DNA of 64,000 nt from Bacillus pseudomycoides DSM 12442 (GCF_000161455.1 NZ_CM000745.1:230972-294971); one strand, 5' to 3'; counted from the first letter of the stretch, positions 33,000-41,842 are shown. Notes: generated from the sequence alone by a model not told the origin. Translations and numbers: made by a program.

Positions 33000-34118
33000 T
33001 TAATATTTTTCTTTCACAAGTGATGTAAACTGCGCCATTGTTGTATTAGGGCCAACAAAATGTCGCTTAATTAAGTATTGTTCATTTGGTGTGCCTTTTG
33101 TAATATGAGTTCCATGATCGGTAGTTACCGCAAATTCATAATGTTTCTTTGTTTCTTCCACAGCTGGGTCATTATAAGAACCTACTGGATAGGCAAGGGC
33201 GATCACTTTTTTGCCTGTAAGATTTTCAATTTTTTCTTTAGATACACGTAATTCTTCATCATAATTACTTGTATAAGCCATCATTGCATGATTAGCAGTA
33301 TGAGATTGAATGGAAAAAATACCCGAATCAAGCATTTGTTTTATATCATCTGTCGTAAGACGATTTGGTGTATCAATAGTACTTGAAACGAGGAATTCGG
33401 TTGCTGCTGGTTGGAATTTATCATCTTTTAATTTTTGCAAAATATGAAGAGCGTTCATATTATTTTTTCGGCCATCATCCATTGTCACAAAGACAGGTTT
33501 ATTGACACGATTTACCTCGCCCCAACGTTCAAACGTTAACATTGTATAACCGTTATCTTTTAAATATTGCATATGTTTTTCAAATTGTTCTGGTGGTACA
33601 TATAAACCTAAATCGCCATCACCTGGTCCAGGATATTTTTCAATAGCATGGTACATAAGGAAAGGTGCATATTGCTGGAATGTAATCGTAGATTTCACTA
33701 GAGGAACTTCAGTGTTGTCATTTTTTAATCCCACTGTTTCAATTTGAAATTCTCCACGTTTTAAATGAAATGATTGTAAATGAAATGGGAGAGCAAAATC
33801 ACGCGCTTTTTCTTGTGATACAAAGGTTTGTTTACTTGTAGGTCCATCAGCTGTACGCCAAATATTGTAACGCACTTCCTTAAATGAATCTCTTAAGTTC
33901 TTTGTATAAAGTGTCGTATTCTTTGCATTGTATTCAAATGGATCCCATGAAATGAGTCCTTGAGTTACAGGTATTTCTACTGCTTTGGCTTGTACTTCTT
34001 TCGTTTCCTTTTGGCTCTTGTAAGTTGCTTCTTTTGTCTGTTTTTCACTAGTAGTGCTAGTGTTACAACCTACGAGAATAGCAGAAGAAAGCAAAGCGAT
34101 ACATGCATATTTCTTCAT
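33000..34118 (-). CDS. Lipoprotein polysaccharide deacetylase 2
   Basis: A 372-residue paralogue of the 31430-32515 protein with the same layout: lipobox AILVGC (Cys18), a Thr/Lys/Glu linker, an accessory domain (about 55-145) and a NodB domain (about 152-370). The metal Asp is in TMDDG (212-216; Met replaces the usual Phe), and the histidines are in SHTANH (about 274-279). GAAGGATGATATT precedes the ATG. The two probably arose by tandem duplication, separated now by a small gene and a bcr1 copy. They match the BA0330/BA0331-type pair of the group. Confidence 0.9.
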   Translation of the reverse strand: MKKYACIALLSSAILVGCNTSTTSEKQTKEATYKSQKETKEVQAKAVEIPVTQGLISWDPFEYNAKNTTLYTKNLRDSFKEVRYNIWRTADGPTSKQTFVSQEKARDFALPFHLQSFHLKRGEFQIETVGLKNDNTEVPLVKSTITFQQYAPFLMYHAIEKYPGPGDGDLGLYVPPEQFEKHMQYLKDNGYTMLTFERWGEVNRVNKPVFVTMDDGRKNNMNALHILQKLKDDKFQPAATEFLVSSTIDTPNRLTTDDIKQMLDSGIFSIQSHTANHAMMAYTSNYDEELRVSKEKIENLTGKKVIALAYPVGSYNDPAVEETKKHYEFAVTTDHGTHITKGTPNEQYLIKRHFVGPNTTMAQFTSLVKEKY

Positions 34119-34372
34119 AATATCATCCTTCTATTGTGTTTTTAGTTTTGTCTCTTATATGTAATAATTTCTCTATTTGTCTTGTTATAAGAGATTATTG
34201 ATTCAAATATTTCTATTTGAATCATACCCTTGTCTATCATATCACTATGAAATATAGAGGGGAATATCTCTTTTGGGAGAATTCGACAAAAATGCAGTTC
34301 AATTGCATGGGATTTGTCTTATGTAAAATTTTGTAAATAAAAACAATTGTAGTTATAGATTGCCTTATGAAA

Positions 34373-34413
34373 AAAGATACCTCCGAAAAATAGCTAATTT
34401 CGGAGGTATCTTT
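34373..34413 (-). terminator. Strong terminator hairpin in a gene-free region
   Basis: AAAGATACCTCCGAAA pairs with TTTCGGAGGTATCTTT; on minus a T-run follows. It would stop a minus-strand transcript, but 34420-34600 holds no intact gene, only fragments such as SIGQKMYSVCLQ with stops, perhaps a decayed gene. A second palindrome (GATTCAAATA/TATTTGAATC) lies at about 34198-34223. Nothing else is seen in 34119-34656. Confidence 0.7.
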
Positions 34414-34605
34414 AAAAACGCTTTTTTTACTTTTGGGTTTTTGTTGTTGGATATTTCTTTCACTGTAAACAGACAGAATACATCTTCTGGCCAATACTAG
34501 TATATATATATTTCTTAATATAAAAAAGAAAAATCGTATTGAAAAATGTATGCAATATTGCATATGATTACATTTCATTTGCAGATTGGTGACCTTCGCT
34601 CATAA

Positions 34606-34648
34606 AAAAATCACCCCAACATTCCAAAATGAAAGGAAGGATAGGGTA
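34606..34648 (-). terminator. Terminator of nupC
   Basis: On minus, ACCCTATCCTTCC pairs imperfectly with GGAATGTTGGGGT and is followed by seven T, just past the nupC stop. Confidence 0.65.
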
Positions 34649-34656
34649 ATTCATTG

Positions 34657-35853
34657 TTAAATAAATAATCCAGCAATCGTAGCGGATAAAATAGAAGCAA
34701 GTGTTGATGCAAATAGCATTTTCCAACCAAACTTAGATACGATACTTCCTTGTTTTTCGGAAAGGGCACGAATTGTACCAACGATCGCACCGATTTGGCT
34801 AATACTTGCGAAGCTAATTAAGAATACAGTAACGATTCCAACTGTACGTGGAGATAATGTTTTTGCAACTTCTTTTAAATCAAGAATAGCCACAAATTCA
34901 TTTAAAACAATTTTTGTTCCCATGATTCCGCCAGCTGGGATAATATCGTGAGCTGGAATACCCATTAGGAATGCAAATGGTGCAAGAATGTAACCGAAGA
35001 TTTGTTGCAGTGTAATCGCATGGCCCATTGCGCCTGAAGCTGCGCTAATTACATAGTTTACAACTTCCATCACACCGATAAAGGCGATCATTAAAGCAGC
35101 AACGATACCGGCTACTTTTAAACCATCTAATGCACCGTTAATCATTGCACCGATAAAGCTGTCTCCAAATAGACTTCTATCGAATTTCTGAACTGTTTCT
35201 TCTTCTTTCTTTGTATCAACTGGTGTTAATAAAGAACAAACAATTAAGCTAGAGAATAAATTCAGTGGCAACGCTGCTAGTACGTATTTCGCATCTAGCA
35301 TCATTACGTATGATGCTGTAACAGAAGCTGAAACGGAGCTCATTGCTGAACAGCAAATGATGAACATACGGTTTTTATTAAAATGCTGTAGGTCATTTTT
35401 AATAACGATTAATGCTTCGCTTGAACCAAAGAATACAGAGTTTACCGCATGGAATGATTCAACGCGTGGTAAACCAGTAATTTTGGAAATTGCACCGCCG
35501 ACAATTCGAACGATGAATGGTAAAACACCTAAATAACTGAAAATAGAAAGTAGTGCTGAGAAAAAGACAATAATTAATAATACATTTAAGAAAAAGACAA
35601 AGTCTCTTTGAATTCCATTAAAGAGAAAATCGACACCTGTCGTACCAAGTTTAATTAGTTTGTTGAAAACCTTACTAATTAAAATGATGATCTGTTGACC
35701 AATTTTTGTGCCAAACATAAACCAACCAATTAAAATTTGGAAACCAATCATAATAGCAATTGCACGGAAGTTGATTTTACTTTTGTTGTTTGACAAAGCA
35801 AAACATAAACCTAACACGACAAGAATGCCGATAACGCTCATTACATATTGCAT
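34657..35853 (-). CDS. nupC: NupC-family concentrative nucleoside transporter
   Basis: A 398-residue polytopic H+/Na+-nucleoside symporter. The start MQYVMSVIGILVVLG at 35853 is set by AAAGGGG eight bases upstream; the open frame to 35982 has no site. Family features include VNSVFFGSSEALIVIKN, GIPAHDIIPAGGIMGTKIVLNEFVA and the C-terminal QIGAIVGTIRALSEKQGS. It imports purine/pyrimidine nucleosides. A guanine riboswitch and its terminator lie about 325 bases upstream on the same strand, separated by a dispersed-repeat copy, so guanine-responsive control is likely. Confidence 0.93.
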   Translation of the reverse strand: MQYVMSVIGILVVLGLCFALSNNKSKINFRAIAIMIGFQILIGWFMFGTKIGQQIIILISKVFNKLIKLGTTGVDFLFNGIQRDFVFFLNVLLIIVFFSALLSIFSYLGVLPFIVRIVGGAISKITGLPRVESFHAVNSVFFGSSEALIVIKNDLQHFNKNRMFIICCSAMSSVSASVTASYVMMLDAKYVLAALPLNLFSSLIVCSLLTPVDTKKEEETVQKFDRSLFGDSFIGAMINGALDGLKVAGIVAALMIAFIGVMEVVNYVISAASGAMGHAITLQQIFGYILAPFAFLMGIPAHDIIPAGGIMGTKIVLNEFVAILDLKEVAKTLSPRTVGIVTVFLISFASISQIGAIVGTIRALSEKQGSIVSKFGWKMLFASTLASILSATIAGLFI

Positions 35854-35918
35854 GTAGTTGCCCCTTTCAGAAGTTCGTATAAAGTTTTTACATAAAACGC
35901 TCATTATATAACTATATA

Positions 35919-36110
35919 AATACAATTTGAAAAACCGACATAAAAACCCTTTCTTTTTAGATGTAAGAGAGGATCTGATCAAGCATAGAAGCGGTCAGAG
36001 CCTTTTTTAGCCCCGTGCCAAGTGAAACCAAAAAGAGAAAACAAGAGCGGGCCACTTTTTATTCTTCATAGCTAACCGATATACTGAAAAGTCAAAATGA
36101 ATATATATAA
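35919..36110 (+). repeat. Dispersed ~190-bp repeat, copy 3 (inside the nupC leader)
   Basis: AATACAATTTGAAAAACCGA at the left, AAGAGAGGATCTGATCAAG, CATAGAAGCGGTCAG, GCCTTTTTTAG and ATATATATAA at the right. The stem is kept although its bases differ from other copies (AAGAGAGG with CCTTTTTT instead of GGAGAG with CTCTCC). It lies opposite in orientation to nupC, between the riboswitch terminator and the nupC start. Confidence 0.8.
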
Positions 36111-36177
36111 TTAAAATAGGAGAGGTTTCATGTCATACGTAAGATGTCTGACCTTTTAGAAAAGTAAAAAATAAAAA

Positions 36178-36234
36178 AAGACCCATATGGATTCACTTTC
36201 ATCTATGAGAGAAAGCTAATCAATATGAGTCTTT
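36178..36234 (-). terminator. Terminator stem of the guanine riboswitch
   Basis: On minus, AAAGACTCATAT, GATT and CTTTC pair with GAAAG, AATC and ATATGGGTCTTT, followed by seven T. A long stable stem about 30 bases after the aptamer. Confidence 0.85.
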
Positions 36235-36263
36235 GTATACACAAACAAGCTAATATTCATTAG

Positions 36264-36339
36264 TTTTCCCCATAGTCCAGCAATTTTCGGTTGCCGGGTA
36301 GAAACTCTCGATCCATATTATCAAGTATATATGAGGGAA
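36264..36339 (-). promoter_or_regulatory. Guanine-type purine riboswitch aptamer
   Basis: On minus the aptamer runs CCCTCATATATACTTGATAA, TATGG, then GAGTTTCTACC, CGGCAACCG, AAATTGCTG and GACTATGGGG. P1 pairs TTCCCTCATA with TATGGGGAA. The junction motif AGTTTCTACC is invariant in purine riboswitches, and the C in GACTATG specifies guanine rather than adenine. It points toward nupC, but a repeat has come between them. A promoter with TTGACT lies near 36385 on minus. Confidence 0.93.
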
Positions 36340-36475
36340 CATCGTCCGTATTAAATTATTAGTAGCGTAACATTAGTCAACAAAATTCGTCAATAGCTTT
36401 TTTTCTTCCAATGGATAAAGAGCATATGAGTATGGTAAAATGTAACGCAGTGTTATGAAAAAGAGAGGTCGGAAA

Positions 36476-37852
36476 ATGAGTAATAAAATGACGCCACCAG
36501 TTGAAAAGAACGAGTTTATAGATGTAGTATTTGAAGATTTAACACATGATGGTGCCGGTGTTGCGAAAGTGAAAGGATATCCTATTTTCGTAAAAAACGG
36601 GTTACCAGGTGAAGAAGCACAAATTAAAATTATTAAAGTAAAGAAGAACTTCGCATTTGGCCGTTTAATGAAGCTTCATACAGAAAGTCCATATCGTAAA
36701 GATGCAGAATGCCCAGTTTACAACCAATGCGGCGGTTGTCAGCTTCAGCACTTAACATATGAAGGACAACTAAAGGCGAAAGAAAAACAAGTGCGTGACG
36801 TAATGCAGCGCATCGGTGGACTGCACGACGTACCAGTTCATCCTGTTCTTGGTATGGAGAATCCGTGGGTTTATCGAAACAAAGCACAAGTACCGATTGG
36901 AGAACGTGAAGGCGGGCTTGTAGCTGGTTTTTATCGCCAAGGAACACATGACATCATTAATATGGAAACATGCTTAATTCAAGCAGAAGAAAATGATGCA
37001 TTAATTCAAGAAGTAAAACGTATTTGTGAAAAGCATGGCATCACAGCGTACAACGAAGAACGTCATAAAGGAACACTTCGCCACGTAATGGCTAGGTACG
37101 GACAAGTAACAGGGGAAATTATGCTTGTCTTCATTACACGTACGGCAGAGCTTCCAAACAAAAAGGCGATCATCGAAGAAATTACAGCGAAGTTCCCAAA
37201 TGTAAAATCAATTGTTCAAAACGTAAACACGAAACGTACAAACGTAATTTTCGGAGACACAACAACAGTCCTATATGGATCAGAATATATTTATGATTTT
37301 ATCGGTGATATTAAATTTGCTATCTCAGCACGTTCTTTCTATCAAGTAAACCCAGAACAAACGAAAGTGCTATATGACAAAGCATTAGAATATGCAAAAT
37401 TAGATGGAAATGAAACAGTAATCGACGCATACTGCGGAATCGGATCAATCTCGCTATTCCTAGCGCAAAAAGCGAAAAAAGTATACGGCGTTGAAATCGT
37501 CCCAGAAGCAATTGAAGACGCAAATCGAAATGCTGCATTAAACAACATGACAAACGCTGAATTTGCAGTAGGAGAAGCAGAGGTAGTCATTCCAAACTGG
37601 TATAAAGAAGGCGTAATTGCTGATACAATCGTCGTCGATCCGCCGCGTAAAGGTTGCGATGAGGCACTATTAAACACGATCATCGATATGAAGCCAAAAC
37701 GCGTTGTATATGTATCATGTAATCCAGCAACACTAGCACGTGACTTAAAAGTATTAGAAGAAGGCGGATATAAGACGCAGGAAGTACAGCCTGTGGATAT
37801 GTTCCCGCATACTACGCATGTGGAGTGTGTGGCTTGGTTGGAGTTGGTATAA
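36476..37852 (+). CDS. rlmD: 23S rRNA (uracil-5-)-methyltransferase RlmD/RlmCD
   Basis: A 458-residue TrmA/RumA-family m5U methyltransferase of 23S rRNA (U1939, and in Bacillus probably also U747). An N-terminal TRAM domain (about 10-70), the iron-sulfur cysteines in CPVYNQCGGCQ (about 76-86), SAM motif DAYCGIGSISLFLA (about 312), DPPRKGC (about 390) and the catalytic cysteine in YVSCNPATLARD (about 414) are all present. ATG 36476 follows GAGAGGTCGGAAA. The 3' end is partly duplicated at 39266-39317. Confidence 0.93.
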   Translation: MSNKMTPPVEKNEFIDVVFEDLTHDGAGVAKVKGYPIFVKNGLPGEEAQIKIIKVKKNFAFGRLMKLHTESPYRKDAECPVYNQCGGCQLQHLTYEGQLKAKEKQVRDVMQRIGGLHDVPVHPVLGMENPWVYRNKAQVPIGEREGGLVAGFYRQGTHDIINMETCLIQAEENDALIQEVKRICEKHGITAYNEERHKGTLRHVMARYGQVTGEIMLVFITRTAELPNKKAIIEEITAKFPNVKSIVQNVNTKRTNVIFGDTTTVLYGSEYIYDFIGDIKFAISARSFYQVNPEQTKVLYDKALEYAKLDGNETVIDAYCGIGSISLFLAQKAKKVYGVEIVPEAIEDANRNAALNNMTNAEFAVGEAEVVIPNWYKEGVIADTIVVDPPRKGCDEALLNTIIDMKPKRVVYVSCNPATLARDLKVLEEGGYKTQEVQPVDMFPHTTHVECVAWLELV

Positions 37853-37854
37853 TA

Positions 37855-37899
37855 GAAAAGCAGTTGATATAGAAAAAATCTATACCATCTGCTTTTTTG
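37855..37899 (+). terminator. Terminator of rlmD
   Basis: AAAAGCAG and TATAGA pair with TCTATA and CTGCTTTT, with a T-run. Confidence 0.8.
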
Positions 37900-38113
37900 T
37901 TTATAAAAATACCATTCAGGACCGACTTTAGTTAAAATAAACATTGCCGATTTTCACGATAGTTTTTCACAAATTATAAATGTCCAAATGTACTTGTGTT
38001 TGATAATAAGTTATTAAGCATGATATAAGTGTAAAAGAAGTGGAACATTTGGCTTTATATTTTTTGACCGAGAGTTTGAAGTTGTATCCATAGTGAGAGG
38101 ATTTGAGTTTGAA

Positions 38114-39103
38114 ATGATAGATAATTTTTGGCGTGATTTACCACGACCATTTTTTGTACTTGCACCAATGGAAGATGTGACAGATGTTGTTTTTCGTCAC
38201 GTAGTAAGTGAAGCTGGTCGACCGGATGTATTTTTCACAGAGTTTACAAACTCGGATAGCTATTGTCATCCAGAGGGTATGAAAAGTGTGCGTGGCCGTT
38301 TGATTTTTACAGAAGATGAACAGCCAATGGTGGCACATATTTGGGGGGATAATCCCGAATATTTCCGTCAAATGAGTATTGGCATGGCAGAGCTAGGATT
38401 TAAAGGCATCGATATTAATATGGGCTGCCCTGTACCGAATGTGGCATCAAGAGGAAAAGGTAGTGGCCTTATTCTGCGTCCAGACGTTGCCGCAGAACTT
38501 ATTCAAGCAGCAAAAGCGGGCGGACTGCCTGTCAGCGTGAAAACACGACTTGGCTTTAAGGAGCTAAATGAGTGGGAGGAGTGGTTAACGCATATTTTAA
38601 AACAGGATATTGCGAACCTTTCTATTCATTTACGTACAAGAGAAGAAATGAGCCAAGTAGATGCGCATTGGGAGCTAATTCCCGAAATCAAAAAATTACG
38701 TGACCGTATCGCACCAAATACGCTACTAACAATCAATGGAGACATTCCTGACCGTCAAACTGGGCTACAGCTTGCTGAAAAATATGGTATTGATGGCGTT
38801 ATGATCGGACGAGGTATCTTTAAAAATCCTTTTGCTTTTGAAAAAGAGCCGAAAGAGCATAGCAGTAAAGAATACCTTGATCTTTTAAGACTGCAGCTTG
38901 ATCTTCAAGATCAATATGCAGAAGTACTGCCACGTTCAATCACAGGGCTTCATCGCTTTTTCAAAATTTATGTCAAAGGATTCCATGGAGCTGCTGAATT
39001 AAGAAATCAATTGATGAGCACGAAATCAACAGATGAAGTGCGTGCATTGCTTGATAAATTTGAAAAGAGTGTTGATGGGACAGAGGACAGTGAAATAGTG
39101 TAA
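38114..39103 (+). CDS. tRNA-dihydrouridine synthase (Dus family)
   Basis: A 329-residue FMN TIM-barrel reductase that makes dihydrouridine in tRNA. Motifs: VLAPMEDVTD (FMN phosphate region, about 14-23), DINMGCPVPNVASRGKGSG with the catalytic Cys (about 103), SVKTRLGF (about 141), SIHLRTRE and GVMIGRGIFKNPF (about 226-238). The ATG at 38114 begins the conserved MIDNFWRDLPRP; ribosome site weak. B. cereus-group genomes have other Dus genes, so this is likely an extra copy. It sits between rlmD and a duplicated rlmD 3' end, which suggests it arrived or was rearranged as a unit. Confidence 0.9.
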   Translation: MIDNFWRDLPRPFFVLAPMEDVTDVVFRHVVSEAGRPDVFFTEFTNSDSYCHPEGMKSVRGRLIFTEDEQPMVAHIWGDNPEYFRQMSIGMAELGFKGIDINMGCPVPNVASRGKGSGLILRPDVAAELIQAAKAGGLPVSVKTRLGFKELNEWEEWLTHILKQDIANLSIHLRTREEMSQVDAHWELIPEIKKLRDRIAPNTLLTINGDIPDRQTGLQLAEKYGIDGVMIGRGIFKNPFAFEKEPKEHSSKEYLDLLRLQLDLQDQYAEVLPRSITGLHRFFKIYVKGFHGAAELRNQLMSTKSTDEVRALLDKFEKSVDGTEDSEIV

Positions 39104-39265
39104 CTCTCAAAAAGTTAGAGGGAAAATGATTCACATCAACTCACGTGTGCTTATTTTATTCAGTTTCAAGTTCCCTTGCAGCCGACAACTTTTGTTTGAT
39201 AAAGTCTGTTTTCTGAAAGAAAAAGGTCTTAAGAATGTAATAAACCCACCAGCACCCTTGTGTTG

Positions 39266-39317
39266 CCACATACACTCTGCATATGTGGAGTGTGTGGCTT
39301 GGTTGAGTTTAAAATAA
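39266..39317 (+). pseudogene. Duplicated 3' end of rlmD
   Basis: YVECVAWLSLK and stop closely resemble the C-terminus HVECVAWLELV of RlmD at 37852. The DNA shares an exact 22-bp block TGTGGAGTGTGTGGCTTGGT(TG) with the rlmD end. The upstream frame to 39126 does not look like RlmD. This is either the remnant of a second RlmD-family gene or the right-hand scar of an insertion into rlmD that carried in the dus gene. Confidence 0.65.
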
Positions 39318-39330
39318 ATTTAAAGCAGAA

Positions 39331-39369
39331 AATGAGCAGTGTTTTTGAGAGATCAAAGCACTGCTTTTT
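39331..39369 (+). terminator. Terminator after the rlmD-end remnant
   Basis: AGCAGTG pairs with CACTGCT around a 17-base loop, followed by TTTTC. It is equivalent in place to the rlmD terminator. Confidence 0.6.
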
Positions 39370-39497
39370 CTTTTCGTTAACGCAACGGTGGAAAGAGTCT
39401 TATAAGCGTACCTCAGGGTTTAATAAATATAGACCAGATCTATAGGCGCAAGGAAGGAGAAGAGAATAAATCAAAAAATCATTTGAATCTTTCCTCA

Positions 39498-39524
39498 GAC
39501 TCAAGGTCCTCTTGAGTTTTTTAG
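39498..39524 (+). terminator. Isolated intrinsic terminator
   Basis: GACTCAAG pairs with CTTGAGT, followed by six T. No gene precedes it closely. The rest of 39370-39699 is AT-rich leader without a visible gene. Confidence 0.7.
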
Positions 39525-39699
39525 TATGACCTTCACAAGTATTAATTTGGGTAAGACTATAAAACATGTCTGTAAAGTGTTAAAGTATTAATTTAGCGGA
39601 CATTAACTAAAAAGTTATATTAAACATGATAGTTTAAAGCATGTTAGAGGATACGCTTTGACTGCTGGATAAATAACCAACATTTTAGGAGGACAAACA

Positions 39700-40233
39700 A
39701 TGGCTATAAGCAATAATGATATTTTAATTAGAGTAAGATATGCTCTGGATATAAAAGATATAGATATGGTGGAGATGTTTAAACTTGGTGGCGTTGAAGT
39801 AACAAAAGAAGAAGTGCGAAAGATGCTGACAAAATTAAAAAACAGTTACTATGATGAAGTTGACGATGATAGTGATGTAGTTGAAAATGATTACGAAATA
39901 AAATGCAATAATGTTATGTTAGAGTCGTTTTTGAATGGTTTGATTACTTTTAAAAGAGGAAAACAAGATCCAAAACCAGGGCAATCGGATAGACAAGCGA
40001 TGTCTTTAAAGAGTAATGGAAGTGTTAATAATCTCGTTCTAAAAAAATTGAAGATAGCACTATCATTAACAAGTGAAGATATGCTTGATATATTAGAAGA
40101 CGTAGGAGTCATCGTAACAAAAGGAGAATTAAGCGCTCTATTAAGAAAAGAAGGTCATAAAAATTACAAAGAGTGCGGCGATAGATACGCAAGGAATTTC
40201 TTAAAGGGACTAGCTGTTAAATATAGAGGATAA
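39700..40233 (+). CDS. DUF1456 family protein (YehS-like)
   Basis: A 177-residue cytosolic protein built of two copies of the DUF1456 domain: NNDILIRVRYALDIKDIDMV (about 4-70) and NNLVLKKLKIALSLTSEDML (about 108-172). Each is followed by GGVEVTKEEV- or VGVIVTKGEL-type segments and a conserved C-terminal F/LLxGL. TTTTAGGAGGACAAACA precedes the ATG. Function unknown; no partner in the neighbourhood. Confidence 0.9.
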   Translation: MAISNNDILIRVRYALDIKDIDMVEMFKLGGVEVTKEEVRKMLTKLKNSYYDEVDDDSDVVENDYEIKCNNVMLESFLNGLITFKRGKQDPKPGQSDRQAMSLKSNGSVNNLVLKKLKIALSLTSEDMLDILEDVGVIVTKGELSALLRKEGHKNYKECGDRYARNFLKGLAVKYRG

Positions 40234-40283
40234 GGGATCAGTATTGTAGCATTTATGATAAAGCAGTAAATGATATAATAGAT

Positions 40284-40317
40284 AGAGTAGGGAGTTTGTA
40301 GCCTACTCTTTTTTATT
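40284..40317 (+). terminator. Terminator of the DUF1456 gene
   Basis: AGAGTAGG pairs with CCTACTCT and is followed by TTTTTATT. Confidence 0.85.
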
Positions 40318-40354
40318 TGTAAAAATAACAAGAACAAATACGCTAGGTGATGAA

Positions 40355-41062
40355 ATGATACATACATATTTAGGTGAGACAATCAATTTTCATATAAATT
40401 GCAAGAAGAAAAAATCAGTACGTCTTTATGTAGATTCTTACGGAAATGTTGAGGTGCAAGCTCCGAAAGGGACGCCTGTTGAATATATAATCCAGTTGTT
40501 AGAGGAGAAATGGGATTGGATTCAGAAAACACGTAAGGAAATGCAGGAGAGAGTGCTTGGGTCACAGGAAAAGGCTTATGATCAAGGAGAGGGCTTTCTG
40601 TATTTAGGAAACACGTACCCGATACAGATTTCTCAAGATACAAGTATTGAGCAAGATAATGCAGTGTTTGAAGGAGATAAGCTGCATATTTATGTGAAAG
40701 AGCTTAAGAATGAGAAAATACAACAAGCTTTAAAACGATTTTATTATAAACAGTGTAAAGCGTTAGTAGAGAAGAGTATTAAATCGTATCAAAGTAACTT
40801 TAAAACAAAGCCGCGTTTAATCCGTATTTCAGATAGTAACCGTACATGGGGAACTTGTGATTCAAATCTACAGTTAACGTTTAATTGGAAGCTAGCAATG
40901 GCACCTCAGAGGGTGATTGACTATGTAGTTGTTCATGAAATGTGCCATATGGTCCATTTAAATCATGATCGATCTTTTTGGCGTCTTGTTGGGAAGATAA
41001 TGCCTGATTATAAGGAGATGGAAAACTGGTTAGCGTTATCAAGTTGGAAAATGACGGTTTAG
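40355..41062 (+). CDS. YgjP-like (M48/DUF45) metallohydrolase
   Basis: A 235-residue protein of the YgjP/SprT-like zinc-peptidase group. The N-terminal part has the substrate-like beta region (KKKKSVRLYVDSYGNVEVQAP, then LYLGNTYPI). The zinc motif HEMCH lies at 194-198 with the third ligand in NHDRSFW (His204), and the upstream RTWGTCDS is conserved. No signal peptide, so it is cytosolic. Biological substrate unknown. The start ATG is preceded by AGGTGATGAA. Single gene with terminator. Confidence 0.88.
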   Translation: MIHTYLGETINFHINCKKKKSVRLYVDSYGNVEVQAPKGTPVEYIIQLLEEKWDWIQKTRKEMQERVLGSQEKAYDQGEGFLYLGNTYPIQISQDTSIEQDNAVFEGDKLHIYVKELKNEKIQQALKRFYYKQCKALVEKSIKSYQSNFKTKPRLIRISDSNRTWGTCDSNLQLTFNWKLAMAPQRVIDYVVVHEMCHMVHLNHDRSFWRLVGKIMPDYKEMENWLALSSWKMTV

Positions 41063-41095
41063 TTATTACTTTGGATATGTGGCTTGAAATAAAGT

Positions 41096-41123
41096 AGAAC
41101 CCTAATGAATTAGGGTTCTTTTT
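41096..41123. terminator. Bidirectional terminator
   Basis: AGAACCCTAA pairs with TTAGGGTTCT, T-run on plus. It lies between the convergent YgjP-like gene and the GNAT/racemase operon. Confidence 0.85.
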
Positions 41124-41132
41124 GTATATATA

Positions 41133-41828
41133 TTATCGTCCAAATTTCACAATGAAAGCCTCATCCACTTTCTCCATCTCATATCCACGATAACCCTCTG
41201 AAAGTAATGCCTGCTGTTCGCTAGCATCACTCATCGAAATGTTCTTAACATCCGTCCAATCTCTTTCTTTATCCTTGCGCAATTCCTTCACAAATACATA
41301 CCGCATACTCCCGCCATACTTCTCCTTCAGCGCAGCAATCTCCATCCCTTGCGCAAACTTATCTTTCAAACTCGGAATATTAAATGGCGCAACTGTACAA
41401 CAAACGTAATCGTATTTGCTGTCTGTTTGTGTTAATTGTTCCATAATCACTGTTGCTAATATTTTCTGCATGCCGTTTCCACGGCACTTTGGATGAACAT
41501 TTGAGATTTCTTGGTAAATAACACGGTCTAAATCATCCTCAGTTAAACCAATATCAAACCCTAAATGTTCGTCATCAATAGGTGGGACTAAGAGTGCACG
41601 AAACGCAATCAGCTCTTGATCTACAAATGCACCAATTATTAAGCCGTTTCCGTTTAATATATATTGATATTCTTCTAACGTAAGAGGTTGCAAGCTATCT
41701 GTATTTTCTAATGTTTCAATTACAACATTTTGTAAGGATAAAATTTGCTGGATGTGATCGAAAGATAATGGTGCGACCTTGAATCTTTGTTCGTTTTGTT
41801 TTAATGTTCCTTCATAAAGAATGTTCAT
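41133..41828 (-). CDS. GNAT acyltransferase, likely D-amino acid N-succinyltransferase
   Basis: A 231-residue GNAT-fold protein. The acyl-CoA pyrophosphate loop corresponds to NVHPKCRGNGMQKILATVI (about 111-129), followed by YDYVCCTVAPFNIPSLKDK. AAAGGAGG precedes the ATG. It begins 14 bases after the stop of the racemase gene, so the two form an operon. In the known pathway a GNAT enzyme succinylates D-amino acids, an enolase-superfamily racemase converts N-succinyl-D- to N-succinyl-L-, and an M20 hydrolase frees the L-amino acid. All three are here, which supports the assignment. The substrate residues cannot be read. Confidence 0.75.
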   Translation of the reverse strand: MNILYEGTLKQNEQRFKVAPLSFDHIQQILSLQNVVIETLENTDSLQPLTLEEYQYILNGNGLIIGAFVDQELIAFRALLVPPIDDEHLGFDIGLTEDDLDRVIYQEISNVHPKCRGNGMQKILATVIMEQLTQTDSKYDYVCCTVAPFNIPSLKDKFAQGMEIAALKEKYGGSMRYVFVKELRKDKERDWTDVKNISMSDASEQQALLSEGYRGYEMEKVDEAFIVKFGR

Positions 41829-41842
41829 GTGGTGGTCCTCCT

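Noticed and set aside
34237..34578. 113-codon minus-strand ORF upstream of the second deacetylase
   Set aside because: It crosses a strong terminator stem, has no ribosome site and has low-complexity composition; at most it covers debris of an older gene.
39126..39317. 63-codon ORF ending in the RlmD-like tail
   Set aside because: Only the last 11 codons resemble RlmD. The rest has no family resemblance or ribosome site, so it is treated as a remnant rather than a gene.
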